From Calocera cornea HHB12733 (taxonomy: Eukaryota > Basidiomycota > Dacrymycetes > Dacrymycetales > Dacrymycetaceae): 64,000 nucleotides of DNA. The notes beneath the pieces are model-generated. The model worked only from the letters and a program-made list of their open reading frames with translations. It did not search any database and had not been told where the DNA came from. Position 1 is the stretch's first letter, and every line of letters starts with the position of its first letter. The position numbers were made by a program, and so were the translations under genes. Positions 22,137 through 34,119 of this stretch are shown here, piece by piece. The stretch is taken from the NCBI GenBank assembly GCA_001632435.1, contig KV423936.1:124001-188000 (forward strand), given 5' to 3'.

Positions 22137-25100
22137 TCAGACTTGTTCAGGGTACGGCAACATCTGCACCACAGGCACCTCCAGATTCCTCTTCCAGAAT
22201 ATCGCCTCAATCGCCGGGATAGACTGCATAAGTACCTCAACATTCATCCCGTGCATAGCGTCAAGCTCCACTTCGACGTTGTCTTCGATCTTCCAACACT
22301 TGCGGTACTTCGCCTTCGTGATCGATCTAACGGACATCTCGCCAAGAGCAGAGCGATATCGCGACCCATTCCCATTCCCATTCCCATTTGCATCTGCATT
22401 CGGGTGTGGCTTGAATCCGATACGTCCGGGTTCTGGTGCTGTCCGGATCCGTTGTACTTCATCAACGACAAGGAATAGGTTGATATCCTGCTCTTTTTCG
22501 TAGCTCTCGTCTTCCGGCACGTATGCTCTAGGATTGAGTAGCATCCGATGCAACGCCCGTAGGTCTTCATCAGGGAGGGTAAGTGGGTTCGGCTGAACGC
22601 TGGGAAGAGTGACCGCAAAGTTGAGCAGCGCGTTGTACCAGCCATGGCGGTTCACCGTCGTGGACGTCTCCCCGCACGCATGCTCTTCTCGCATGCAATG
22701 CTCCGTACGTGCGAAGGATGGGAGATCAAACAGCTTTCCGGCCATGAAGCTGTCTTCCGGTGTCCAGACAAAATGCTTCGTCCATGACGGCTGCAGCCTG
22801 GCTTGGTGTTAGCCGAAGGGATACCAAAAACAGGCCCTGCGCTCACAGTCCACTGCCCGCCTCGAGTGGCACATAATAAAACTTCCCTAGCCTGTTCATC
22901 GTCTCGTAGTCGTAGCTGATCAGATCGCCTGTGAAGCCGACTGGGTCCTCCACCATCCTAATCTCTGTCTCCTTATTTGGGCGGAAGTAGTACCACCATC
23001 TCTCGCCCAGCAGCACCTGGGCGTAGGTATAACGGCCGCCGGCATTATGATGTGCTCCGGTCCAACTCCACGCGTGAGAAGCGACGAACCACGTCTCTTC
23101 GGTCAGCTCGGACATTTCGATCGCTGGGCTTCTGGAAGGTATTTCGCCGTTATAGGACTTCAATGTCTTGGACTGAAGGGGCCTATGTACCATTGTTAGC
23201 ACTCGCAACTGAAATTACTCATGTCGCGTACCTGAGGCACGCCGGCCAGTTGAATGATTCGTAATAACAATTGAGAGAATTCTTCCTCGTATGCACGTAT
23301 CCGGCCTCTTCGAAGAATTGTTCGAACGTTTGTAGCACATGTATACCGGTTTCCGGCTCGTGCCCCGTGATCTCTCGTTTGGCGACAGTATTCAGATCTA
23401 CATCCTGTGAAATCAGACATTGAAGAGAAGCAAGAACTGTAACTAAGTTACCTTGAAACTCGTATTCCTTTTTCTCGGCCCAGGAGCGCGACCGCAGGAC
23501 TCCTTCACATAGGAGCGTGTCGAGATTGAATCCTTTCTTGGTCCAGTCTTCACCTCCGTGGAGCTTTATCACGAAGTTATTGCGGAGTTTCTGCGGAATG
23601 TCGCCCACATCGTCGGTCGTGGAAAGCTCTTCAAATAAAGGGTCATCCTTCGCAGGTTCTGCCAAGCGATTTAGAACATCAACTCGGTCAATTGCAAAGT
23701 GAATCTAACATCCTTCCAGATCAGCGTTCTACAGATACGGCCGAGCACGACGGCAGGTCTCGACGTACCAAGGCAGGACTGTCCTGCATTCGAAATCCTC
23801 TCAAGGTAGGCACTGATGAATGGCGCAGGTGCCAATCAGTCTCTGGTAGTGATCGTGGATTGGGCCGGTGCGGTGATAATGGCGAACGCGGTCCATTATG
23901 CGAGCCGAGTGGTCCAATTGGATACGACGGCTGAGACGGGAGGGCTGTGTGAGAAGACAATAACGGGTCAGGGGCCTGATCGGGCACAGAGTTGTCTCGG
24001 GAACGATGATCACTCCCGTCAGTGTGCAGCAGGTGATGCGGTGAACCAGGTACATCTTCGACTTTGATACGTGTCGTGAGAGTCGAGGAAACCCGCGGTG
24101 GCGCAGAAATTGTATTATTAGGCAGCGTCCGGCTGGTGGATTCGTCGCATACATCCATCAGGCTGTCGACCATCGCGCCGTCTTCTCTTTTGATTTCATC
24201 GATGACTGCTTGCAGAGTATCGCAAGCGAGAGGTTGGATGGGATGGATGTCGTAATTCGGCGGTAACGGTTCCCCTAGATGGACGTGCCGCCTCCAGGCT
24301 GCTCGACGTTGGAGTTGTTCTTCGATCCACGCCTGGCATCTTTCTGCAAACCGGAGGTTGGGTGGATGGGAGCACTCCCAGGTTTGATGCACAGTGGCAC
24401 CGCAGTTGACGCAGCACAGCTCTATGACGGGCTCGTCCTTGGCCGGCGGAAGGTCTTCCATGCCCTTCTGTCCGGCATACCAAAAAGGAGGCGACTTGCA
24501 GCCTCTATCGGGTGATACAGTGTGTCGGTAATTGAAGGTGCTGACAGTGGTGCTGGGGCGTGTGTCACCCAGAGGCTGGGAGTTTTTGTTGTATTGCAAG
24601 GGCTGATCGGGTGGGGGTATGGAAGATGAAACAGGTGTTGTCACCGTCGAACTATCGTCCGAACGCCGTGGAACGTCAGTGCCACGCGGCCGAGTACTTC
24701 TCACGATCTTGACCGACGGCCTGCCCCGCTTAGAGTCCTTTCCACCTCTCTCCTGCTCTCCACGAATGGGAGAACGAGCGCGTGCTGGTGGTCGACCACG
24801 TATAGGAGAACGCTCGCGTAGAGACAATCGGTCGCGCATCGGGGAACGATCGCGTACCAAGGGTCGGTCACGAACGGGAAAACGATCGCGTGGATCGCGT
24901 GAGGGCGAGCGTCTGTATCCCCGCCGGTATCGATCATCTTCTCGATCGTCATGCGGACCTGTGGGATATCGACTGGCGGACGAGTTACGAACTGGCGAGC
25001 GCTCGCGTGCGTCGTACGCGTGATGATTGTCGCCGTCGCTCCGCCAAGGAGGCCGTTGGCCGTAACGAGAATGCTCGCGAGCAGGCTCTTGCTGGCCATA

Positions 25101-25361
25101 TCGGGTACGATGCTGTGTTCCATAAGGATCGTGGTTCGACTGGTTTGTGTAGCTTGAGCCGTTGGGGGCCGCATAGTATGAAGTAGGCGAGGCAGTAGAA
25201 TACGAAGGTGCCTGGGGGTGATACTGGGGATACGGCGCTCCATGTGGCAGATAGACGTACTGTTGCGTCATGGTCTTCTCCTTGTCTGTCCAGTCCCAAC
25301 TATCTTCGTACCCTTGGTCGGGGGACGTAGAACGAAAAACGGGATCAGACAGCAGGGCCAT
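22137..25361 (-). CDS. JmjC-domain protein with CCHC zinc knuckle, copy 2 (HxN variant), 1002 aa
   Basis: Five exons on the minus strand: 25361-23769, 23704-23452, 23397-23232, 23182-22847 and 22797-22137. Exons 2-4 have the same lengths (253, 166 and 336 nt) and phases as in copy 1. The N-terminus is almost identical to copy 1 for about 130 residues. It then carries an Arg/Asp/Ser-rich stretch with RDR and RSP dipeptides that copy 1 lacks, then a CX2CX4HX4C knuckle (CVNCGATVHQTWEC, about 313), and lacks most of the VSEP-repeat region. In the JmjC core HHD is replaced by HHN (about 715), while GERWWYYFRP and the distal His (WTKHFVWTPEDS, about 790) remain. Loss of the Asp ligand predicts weak or no iron-dependent catalysis; a binding or regulatory role is an inference. 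Confidence 0.78.
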
Positions 25362-25498
25362 GCCTTCTTATATGCGGTGCGAGGCGACGGCGATCAAAGC
25401 GTGTCAGATGTCCGGGGGAGCCAGCGGGGTCCGACGGATTTGCAAATTGGGGTGGGTGGTGGTACCCCGGGGTGCTTTATGTATGATACCCAGATCTG
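24944..25498 (-). repeat. Duplicated 5' segment, copy 2 (5' coding end plus promoter of JmjC copy 2)
   Basis: Partner of 20897-21433. The two differ by scattered substitutions and a small insertion near 25144-25170, where copy 2 has extra residues around SSYTNQ. Identity falls off sharply after the GPHDDR codons on one side and more gradually upstream of the ATG on the other. Confidence 0.75.
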
Positions 25499-26750
25499 CT
25501 GCTCGGCACAATGGCTGACGTCCACGAGTATGCCAGCGAGCGATACAGAGCAGCTGATGTTTGGAAGAGAAAGAGAATCTGGGGTGCAACAGAGAGCCAG
25601 ATATAAGGTGGAAGGCGGTCGTTGGTAGACGCGACGAAGACGCGTTGAGCGAGGCGAACGTGTCGGAATTTGCGTGAAGCCCGCGGTGGCTGCGTTCCGC
25701 GGTCGCAGCAGGAGAGTAGCTCACCACTCCCGCGTCTCCGTGTCACAGAAAACAGGTACGAACGCATCGGCACTGTAGATGCGGGTTGTTGTATCTTCAA
25801 GAGACTGGGGGAGTTGACATTGCCAAATTGGGTGGTTGACACTGCGCATCCGGCCAAGAGGATAACCGGTACTGTACACATTCGGGTTGCTCGGCTCCGA
25901 CGCGAGCGGATTCGTCGAGCATTTCACCATCCTTTTTTAAACGTGATACACTACACCGTAACGTTGACGATCATCACATCACGTACATGGATATTACACA
26001 GCAGTATTACCTATCGGATTATTAGTGATGCGGATGGAGAGATGGAGCGATATGTAAGCATCGGAAGGCCATTGACAAAAAGGGCGGAGAGTTCGGGCTA
26101 GCGCTGGTGGCGGTTGCTAGGTTTCGCCGCGGGAACTGGGGAGCGTATGTGCGGCTCCGATGGGGTCGGTGGATGCAGATGCGATGCGGCCGGTGGAGCT
26201 GCGGGTCATTTGTAGTGTTATATGTGTGGGCTGCAAGCATGTACTGTATGTATGCTTTGATTTGTCCTTAATGCGTTGCTTACATGCCAATGGACAGGGC
26301 GCAGGGGGATCGGTGTACGGCTGGCGGGAATAAACGACATGGGTGCATCCGATTGGCGGGCCGACGTCACTTAAGTGAACCCAGGGGGGGACCCTAGGCC
26401 TTTGACCCTGCACGGAAGCAGCCTGGAGAATAGCAGCCGAAGCGTCGTTCTATACAGACGCGCCCTCGCGCGGGGCGTGTGGATGCCGGGACGCTTGTCG
26501 CTTGCTTGGCAGCGGCGCTCACCACCCGTTTTCGTTTCCCTCCCATCCGAGCACGCTGTCTCTCCTCATCCCGTCCTCATCCCCCCCTCCCCCCCACCGT
26601 CTTCTGTCTCGCATTCTCTCCTCTGAAAGGAACCCGCCTCAGCTTCAGTCGATTGACCGCCGGTCCACTCGTTACCCCCCCACCGCCGCTCGTTACTCGT
26701 TCACTCCCCCCTCCTCGTCTACCTCATCACCCACACTCACCTAATCGACA
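25362..26750. other. Intergenic: divergent promoters of JmjC copy 2 and acyltransferase gene
   Basis: This 1.39-kb stretch lies between two genes pointing away from each other. The left part matches the promoter of JmjC copy 1. The middle (about 25900-26300) is AT-richer with no convincing ORF. The last 170 bp are strongly pyrimidine-rich (runs of C and CT up to 26750), typical of a fungal 5' UTR/core promoter. No RNA gene or repeat was recognised. Confidence 0.5.
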
Positions 26751-28544
26751 ATGGACCCAGCACCGCGCCCGTCAGCCGACGTCCAATACTACCAATCCGC
26801 CTACACCCCCTCCCCCTCCCTTTCCTACCCGCCCTCCCCAAGCACCTCCTCAATGGACCTCCACCACCCCTACCGCAACCCAGGCGCAGGCGCGAGCAGC
26901 TCAACCCTCGTCTCCCCACACGGCTCGTACAACAACATGCGCGACATGACCAACTACGACTCGGACACGGCCTCCATCGCCCCCCTCAACAAGAAGCGCT
27001 ACTCGGCAGGTCTCTCCCCCAACACGCCCACATCCGCCCACCCCCTCCGCAAAGCCTTCACGCCCTCCCGGCCGAGCCTCTCCATCCGCGCCTCGTCCTA
27101 CGAGCGCGACCGCCTCCCGTCCGCGGCGTCCGCCAACTCCCGCGCGCGCAGTAGAAGCCTGAGCCAATCGCAGGCAAACGCAGTCCCCACGCCCGAGCCG
27201 TACACATCCCTCTCCATCTTCCTCCCCTCGCGCGAGCGCAAGAACCTCTACGCGCCGCGAGAACACCACCTGGACTTCCTCAAGCTCGTCGCCTCGCTGT
27301 TCGTTGTCACGGGCACCTTCTTCCAGGCCTTCCTTCCGCTCGTGCCCGCCCCGCTAGCCATCGCGCCAGGCGGGTCGATGGAGCCGCTCATCTCCCAGGC
27401 GCTCGGCGTGACGTGCTTCCTGATGCTCACGGGGCGGGCGATCGTCGCGCCGCTGTACACGCCCTACCCGAACTCGCCCTCCTACCGCCCGAGCTTCCAC
27501 CTCCTCTCCCGCCAGATCCTGCTCAGGCCAATCAGGTACATCGCCCCCATCTTCGTCATCGCCATCATCCAGTGGTCGCTGGGCGACACCGCCCTGACCG
27601 CGGGGATGACGCTGAACGACGCCGACTTTGTCGTCCCGCAGTGGAAGGACATCTCCAGCTTTGGAGGACTGATGAACCTCGTGTGGGGGTGCTTCACGTG
27701 GGGCGGGAATGACGCGGCTGCGGTGCAGGCGTTTGGGAGCAATCTGTGGATGTCCGCATGGATCTTCCAAGGTAAGTGTATGCGCGTTTCCACGTGACGC
27801 AATGCTCACCGCATACATGCAGCTTCCTACTTTGCCCTGATCCTCTTCATCGTCCTCGCGCCACTGCCGAGCAACAAGTACTGGTTGCTGATCCTGCTCG
27901 CGCCCTTCCTCTGGGCGACCAACTCGTACTTCCTACCGACGCTGATCGGCGTCTTCCTGACGGACCTCGGCGCGCACGGCTGGACGCCCCTGCAGAACCT
28001 ACCAATCCTCCTGCGCATCCCTTTGCAGCTCGCGGCCGTCACCGTGGGCGGGGTGGTCGAGCTCGTCCCCGCGATTCGCACGCCGGTCAATAACGCCATG
28101 GCCGCGTGGAACATCCGTGGCACGTATGGCAACATCATGTTCACCGACATCCTCTTCGCCGCCCTGGTGATGATCGCGGTGGACTCGAGCACGCTCACAA
28201 AGCGCATCCTCTCCTTCCGCCCCTTCCGCGTCCTCGCCCGCCTCTCCTCGGGCGCGGCGCTCATGGCCCCGATCATAGTGTACACCATCCTCCCGCCGAT
28301 GAAGCCCTCCCTCTTCGTCGGCTGGATCGTCACCGTCCTTCTCTCCCTCGTCTTCGCGATCCCCTTCCGACTCGTGGTCGAGGTGCCCGCCATGGTCGGG
28401 GCGGAGCTGATCCTGGAGAAGATGCGTACGTGGGGCGGCGATGGCTTGGACGCGAAGGACGTTGATGGGTACTGGGGAGGGGAGGGCGAGGACAAGGGCA
28501 GCGAGAGCAGCGAGATGATGGAGCTTAAGCGGGAGAAGCGTTGA
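26751..28544 (+). CDS. Multi-pass membrane acyltransferase-3-like protein, 580 aa
   Basis: Two exons, 26751-27771 and 27823-28544, with a 51-nt intron. The first about 160 residues are cytosolic-type low complexity (Ser/Pro/Tyr-rich, ASSYERDRLPS). The membrane domain starts HLDFLKLVASLFVVTGTFFQ (about 173), matching the conserved opening of acyltransferase-3 proteins. It continues with roughly ten hydrophobic helices, including ALGVTCFLMLTGRAIVAPLY, IRYIAPIFVIAIIQW, SYFALILFIVLAPL and LFVGWIVTVLLSLVFAI. The end is charged. Known for the superfamily: transfer of acetyl or other acyl groups to sugars, lipids or secondary metabolites. The substrate cannot be read from the sequence, and no partner genes suggest a cluster. 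The family call rests on layout and the opening helix. Confidence 0.65.
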
Positions 28545-29563
28545 CCATTCCCTCGTCACTCCTACCGCCTCCTCTTCCTCTCACCCCTCCTCCCGCGTCC
28601 TCAAGTGCCCCGCTCCAGCATCATCAAAGCATCATCAAAGCATCCAGCGATACCCCATTACTTATGCATCTTCAAGTCCAGCCGAAACGCGTTCCCTCCT
28701 CATGGTTGCTGCCGGTCGTCGTCTCCATCTCCATGTGTCACTGAACTATTCTGCCTATTTCCCTTGTTTCCCTTTCTCTGCCATCTTTGCCACAACCTTC
28801 AAACCCGAAGAAACCCGTCATTTCTGGCCCCCACCCCGGGCCTAATCAACGGGCAATGCACCCGCCGTCGCCCGTTGACCGTGTCACTGCGCCTGCCATA
28901 CACCCACATTCTTTTACATCTCTCTCGCTCCCTCCCCTCCCGTCCGTACCCACGCCCCGCCCCGCCCCGCCCCGCCGGCCACTCTTGATCTCTTCCCGGC
29001 CGGCCGTGTGGCGTGTGCAGTCGGACGTATGTTCCTGTTGTTGTGCCTCTTTTGCCACAGTAGAACGGAGTGCTGTACGTAGAGGAAGCAATGCAGAATG
29101 TTGTGCAACACAGCCGACAGCCCTGTGGCGCGCAGTCCTTATTATCCTGTTCCCCAAACCCCTCTGAATGTACACCGAAGTGCTAGAACTACCTAATGCT
29201 CTCATCCTTCCCATGCCACCGAAAGCACTTGCGTTTCCGAGTCGAATCCAAAAGTCCGGCCCTGGTCAAATCTTACTCCCAAAAGTGGCCCGTGCGACAC
29301 CCCTCGAGCCAAACTCGAATCCTGGCGCGCGGCGCCTCCCTGCTTCCTTAGCAGGTTAGCGGCAGGACCGTGGACATCAACGTACTACCCTCTCGCCTTT
29401 TACTAGAGGATACCGTGTCTGCTGTCCGCCAATGCCGGAAATACGAATCTTTCAAATACCGTTGCCTTCGGGGTCGACAACCTCTTGGTATTGCTTACAG
29501 TATCACGAAGAGCGCCGGTCTGTTTGAGGTTGAACGCATGTTGTCCCAGCTTTCCTGTGCGAT
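28545..29563. other. 3' flank of acyltransferase gene; short tandem repeats, possible tRNA-like relic
   Basis: No protein gene is supported. The sequence is C-rich with a CCCGC pentamer array near 28955-28976 and a duplicated AGCATCATCAA near 28617-28641. Around 29290-29360 the minus strand shows GGATTCGAG, resembling a Pol III B box, and a stem CCTGC/GCAGG with a 7-nt loop. It does not fold into a proper tRNA, so I treat it at most as a relic. Confidence 0.35.
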
Positions 29564-29957
29564 TCGTTTGCACTAAGGAACATTTGGATATCGATTGTAA
29601 GGAGGTGTGAAAAAGAGAGTACTCACCTTCGTGTCCCATATCCCGCCATCCGCCCCTGCTGGTCCCGTCGTCCGTCGATCTTCTTGGGCGTCTCTAACCC
29701 CGCTTGGGGGTCAGGTGCCAATCCCCATTGGCACTGCACAGCATTACCGAGATGCAGGGGTGTATCGGGCGGGCTGCAGAAATGCAGGGGCCAACTAACA
29801 GCTGCAGGGCTCGAACCCGGCTCTCAAACAACGGGGGTTCAGTGTGCTCGAATAGAGGCAGACACCTTAACCGTTGCGGCATGGGGGCTTAGACATTGTC
29901 CGATGTCTCGGATCGCTTTTTGAACACAACACATCGTCGGTTGGCACACTCCCACGA
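29564..29957 (-). repeat. SINE-like Pol III repeat, copy 1 (minus orientation)
   Basis: It is nearly identical to 56918-57310 in reverse complement. Read on the minus strand it contains an A-box-like CCGCAACGGTTAAGG and a B box GGTTCGAGCCC (29807-29817), with tRNA-like spacing. The arms do not pair as a functional tRNA. The 3' part includes a T run (CTCTCTTTTTCAC) and ends near GTGCAAACGA. Homology starts about 75 bp upstream of the A box. No clear target-site duplication is visible. I infer a tRNA-derived SINE or other Pol III-driven dispersed element. Confidence 0.7.
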
Positions 29958-30418
29958 TTGTTGCAGCTTGTAGTTACAGTATCATGTTTAGAAATACTGA
30001 TTCGAGCGTTCGCTGGGTACCGTGGAGATTGGCAATACCGACTCGACGTAGGTTAAAGCACTCATATGCATCTCACATCTTCATTATAAATGCCATAAAG
30101 AGGATCACAGCGGTAAAGCCTGCTAGTCACTGATATCTTCCGGACATTCTGATAGACTACGGTACTTCTACGATACGCATTCGAGATCGCTGCTGTTTAT
30201 CGTGATCGTCGATCATCATGGGGGGTTAAGGTCCATCTCACGCCCACAGAGTGATATCGACTTGTCAAAGTATCTTCTACTGTACAGAGCACAGCAAAGT
30301 ACATTGTCATAGTGCGGTTTGGGGTTCCTCGTTCCCTCCATTAAGTCTACAACCTCAGCCCAAATGAAAGATGTACTACGAAAGCAAGCTACCATACTGT
30401 ACTGTACTGTCCAGAGAA
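29958..30418. other. Intergenic between SINE-like repeat and unknown gene
   Basis: These 461 bases are AT-rich for this window and show no ORF with motifs. They should contain the 3' UTR of the minus-strand gene that ends at 30419. Nothing else was recognised. Confidence 0.5.
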
Positions 30419-32402
30419 CTAGCGCGAATGCGTCCGGAAGATCTTGTCGAACATGCTCAGCCCCGTGTCCGACTGAACCCGCTGCATGCCCGGCTGCTGC
30501 ATCCCGGCTGGGTAAGGGCTCAAGTACGGCCCCGGTGCTTGGCCCGCCGGGCCCTGCGGTCGGTACACGGCATAAGGGCCGGGAGAGACACCGTACGGCA
30601 TGGGCGATGGCTGGTGGTAGGCCCCTCCCGGCCCCGGCTGCTGCTGCGGCTGCTGTGGGCGGCCGTTCGGAGGGGGGAGCGGGTACTGCTGGCCCAGCGG
30701 GGGCGGGCGGTACCCCTGCTGGGGTTGGGGAGCGGAGCTGGGCTGCTGGTAGCTCTGCGGGCGTTGGTGCCCTGCGCTGGCGGGCCGACCGGAGGTGTCC
30801 ACCCGCAGCTGGGGGACGGAGGGCGACGGCTGGTGCCCTCGTCCCGGGCCGTCTGCACGGCTTTTGCCCTTGTCGGGCCGGGAGTCGTCCAGCGGGGTGG
30901 GAGAGAACATTGTCAGCGGCCGTTCTTTGCCTTTGCCCTTATCTGGTCGGGGGATAGGCGCGGGTGGGGCGTCGGCCCGCTCCTTGCCCTTGCCCTTGTC
31001 GGGGATCGGCTCGGGGCTAGGATCGGCTCGCCGCTTGCCCTTATCAGGCCTCTGCAAGCGGCCGCCCTTGGGTGACGTAGGGCTCGGGTCGGTGGCTCTC
31101 ATAGCCTGTGGCGGGGAGTACGGGGTGGGCGAGACGCGCGGAGAGGGGGAAGGCTTCGGCGCGGCCTTGGGCTGCAGTTCCGGCATGGGGATCTTGGACA
31201 GGTGGATGGTGAGCGACTGCGGCGGGCCGAGGTACTGGTACTCGTGCTTTGTGTCCCTCATCGGCTCGTTCAGGTTGATGCGATGCTTGGCCTTGCCCTT
31301 CCCGCGCCCGTCCGGCTTCTCGTCCGTGGTGACATACTGATGGAGCTCGTCGTCCTCGTCCGTCGTGCGGTAGATGTACCGCTTGGTCGCCTCGGCGACC
31401 TGCACGCACTTGGGCACAGTGCTCAGCGACTGCGCGCGGAGGATGATGAACAGGATGCTCTCGTCCCTGAGCAGCTCGGCGCACGTCTGCACATAGTCGT
31501 CGATAGGCACATCGTCAAGGATGAAGATCTCGTTGCCGTCACGGGGCACGGGCGCGGAGGGGGCGGGAGGTAGGTCCTTCTTCACGTCGAGGAACTCTTC
31601 GGAGGCTTGGGGTGTGAGCTTGGGCGGCGAGGGGCGCAGGGGGACGCCGGGCTTGCGCGGGTCTTGCTGCTTCTGCCGGTTGCTCTCTTCTTGCTGGTCG
31701 TAGAACGACAGAAGTCCGGCAATGATGCATATCTCCAACCCTGAGCATCCGTGAGTCGTGGTCCTCCCCTATTTCAGTGAATGTACCCACCCTTCCGATC
31801 CTCAATGTCGAATCGCTGCAGGTTGTAGTCCAGGATCTGCAGCGCAGAGCGCTTCGACATGGAAGGGGCGTCACACGAACAGACTATTACGGGAGGATCG
31901 GGCTTGCGGATCAGGAAGCAGGCTTCTTTCTTCCATTCGAACTCGTGGCTGTGGGCGCTTGTAAGAAGGGTGCTGCGGGGAGAGGTGAATGGGGCTCACT
32001 TCTCCCACTCGAATGACCATTTGAATGTTCTGGCGCAAGTATGAGACAGGACATGATATTGGCCACAGTAAGAGACGTACAATGTGCCCGTATACTGGAA
32101 CGAGACAGTCACGTTCGGGTTGAACAGCTCGATCGTCTTCTGCTTTGCCATCGGGTTGGTGCCCTTGACGGTGCACAGCAGCGCCTGAGTGAGCGGATCT
32201 GCGCATTCGCTACGTCAGCTGTCCACCCACCTCCATGAATCAAACAAGACGCACCAAATATGCTCATCTCGTAGGTCGGCTGGGCGGAAATAAGCCGCTT
32301 CCTGTAGTGGACCTCGCCATTGGGGTCGACGAGGTCGACGAGAGAGGGGTCGCCCTTGACCGGGGTGAGGACGAGGGTGAAGAGGTTGGCATCGAGGGCC
32401 AT
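30419..32402 (-). CDS. Unknown basidiomycete protein: compact N-terminal domain plus Pro/Lys-rich tail, 591 aa
   Basis: Five exons on the minus strand: 32402-32255, 32198-32081, 32029-32000 (30 nt), 31948-31791 and 31740-30419. The first about 200 residues look folded: TLVLTPVKGDPSLVDLVDP, HYRKRLISAQPTYEMSIF, KQKTIELFNPNVTVSFQY, TFKWSFEWENHEFEWKKEACFL, PDPPVIVC, LQILDYNLQRFDIEDRKGLEICI. The alternating hydrophobic strands recall beta-barrel folds of the Tubby/LURP type, but I cannot assign one. The remainder is disordered, with five copies of a DKGK(G)K(E)R-type basic repeat and a Pro/Gln/Tyr-rich end. The short exons are needed to keep the frame open. Function unknown. Confidence 0.62.
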
Positions 32403-32856
32403 GGCGCTCCACGTCGCCTGCTTCTGGCAGGATGACTAGAGGGGGTGTCGGGGTCGGGGTCGGGGTCGGGGTAAGGAGCGAGGGGGGCGGTTGTGGGCCA
32501 CTTGGCAGGCGCGGGGAGGGGCATTTGAGGCGCCCGACTCACCCAGGGAGGCGCCGCACATCCGACAGCACGTCAGGGTCCCCTCGGCGCGAGGCGGTAC
32601 ACCGTCCGTGGCGGTGGGTGCACACTGGGCAACGCATTTCCCGGACTTCGCCTGTTGTCAACACAGGGCAGCGCAGTTGCTGTAATAAGGTTGGCGAGGC
32701 AGGGCAGCAGTGCGTTGCAATAACTGAATGCAGGGCGATCCACGCCCTTTCATGCGGAATTTCGGGAGACAGCGTGAGATCAAGGGCGTATCGAGATAAC
32801 AATGATGGATGGATTATCAGAGGGTTACTATGACCCTTCGCTTTCCCATCCCTATC
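32403..32856. other. Intergenic: 5' flank of unknown gene and 3' flank of ARPC1
   Basis: These 454 bp have no supported gene. A GGGGTC hexamer is repeated four to five times at 32444-32472 (GTCGGGGTCGGGG units) just upstream of the unknown gene's start. Nothing else stands out. Confidence 0.45.
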
Positions 32857-34119
32857 CTACATGCGTAACCCGGCCATCTTTCCAGCCAGTCCCACAGGCT
32901 GCCCCACCGCATTAGCATCCCACAGGACGAGCCGTCCGTCCACACCGCTCGTGCTGACCCTCGTGACTCGGTCGGGGCTCCCATCGAACGCACGCACGCT
33001 CGTGATGGTATTCTGATGGACGGTCGGGAGGAGCTCCGTGTCCTCCTCACCTTGGGAGCCACGCGAGTCCGCCTGCCGAAAGCGGTTGAATGCCTCGATC
33101 TGGTTGCGCTGGCCGGTGTGGCGATGGGTGCCCTTGGAGCTGTCGAGGGAGCCGACCATCGCCCACCCGTTCTCGGAGCCTTGGAAGACGTGCGGCTGGC
33201 AGTCGTGGCCCGCCGTGACGATGGAGCTCTCGGAGGTCCAGGTCAGTGTCACGTACGGCAGGATGGTCGTCTTGACAGTGATCACTCCCGGACCGCCCGG
33301 GTAGATGATGGAGATGGATGAGTCGTGGCTGACGAACGCCATCGCATCTCCGGACGGGGAGAAAGCGACGCTGTGCACCCAGCCGCCGTTGGGGCTCGAC
33401 CATTCACCGCAAATGGTGTTGAAAGGCAGCTTATCGCCCCAGACGGTGGGGCCGGGACGTTTGTCGACATCCTTGATGAACGCGGAGAAGACACGTGCCT
33501 TCTGGTCGGCGCTACCGGCTGCGAGGAGCACATTGTTGGGGTGCCAATCGATGGAGAGGACGGTGGACCGGATGGGCTTCTTCAGCAGGCGAGAGACCCA
33601 CCAGTTGTTCTCCTCGTCGAAGGAGCAGATGGCGATGGCACTACCGAGCTAGTTAGCCCCTGACAACCTTAAGCGGCGCAGCAACGTACCGAGCACCGCT
33701 CGCAACCGCGAACTTGTCCTCATTCGGGCTCCACCGGACGAACGTAGCAGCGCGGTTAATGCGCAGCAGCACGAGCGTCGGCTTCCAAGTGAGCTCGCCC
33801 GTCTGCGGGTCGGGCACCTGCGTCCACACGTACGCATTGCGGTCCTGCGAACAGGTGACGATCCGGTTCGAGTTGGGTGCCCAGTCGATCGACGTGATCA
33901 GCTTGTCGTGCTCCGACAGTGTCTCGGTCGTCTTCCACCCGGTGCCGTCGTAGGCCATTACCTGCGCGTCGCTCGAGTTGAGGCTCACGCAGACCTCTGT
34001 CAGGAGTGTCAGTCGGGTGCCTGTCCGCGCTGAAAGGGCGACTCACGCGAGCGGTCGGCGTTGAATGCATGACCTGTGATAGGCCCTACAGAGAGCGGGA
34101 ACACCTCTGGCGCAGACAT
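32857..34119 (-). CDS. ARC40: Arp2/3 complex subunit 1 (ARPC1/Arc40), WD40 protein, 387 aa
   Basis: Three exons on the minus strand: 34119-34047, 33996-33690 and 33640-32857. It begins [20 protein letters not shown], the usual ARPC1 opening, and then runs through WD40 blades: [95 protein letters not shown], and a last blade [18 protein letters not shown]. An insert before the last blade ([15 protein letters not shown]) corresponds to the ARPC1 loop. The length is close to the family norm (about 370-380). Established role: Arp2/3 actin nucleation at endocytic patches. It is divergent from mS29 with about 210 bp between starts. Confidence 0.93.

Noticed and set aside
29290..29370. Possible tRNA (B-box-like GGATTCGAG and a 5-bp stem with 7-nt loop)
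   Set aside because: Acceptor, D and T arms do not pair, and the loop read on the B-box strand lacks U33. At most a relic.
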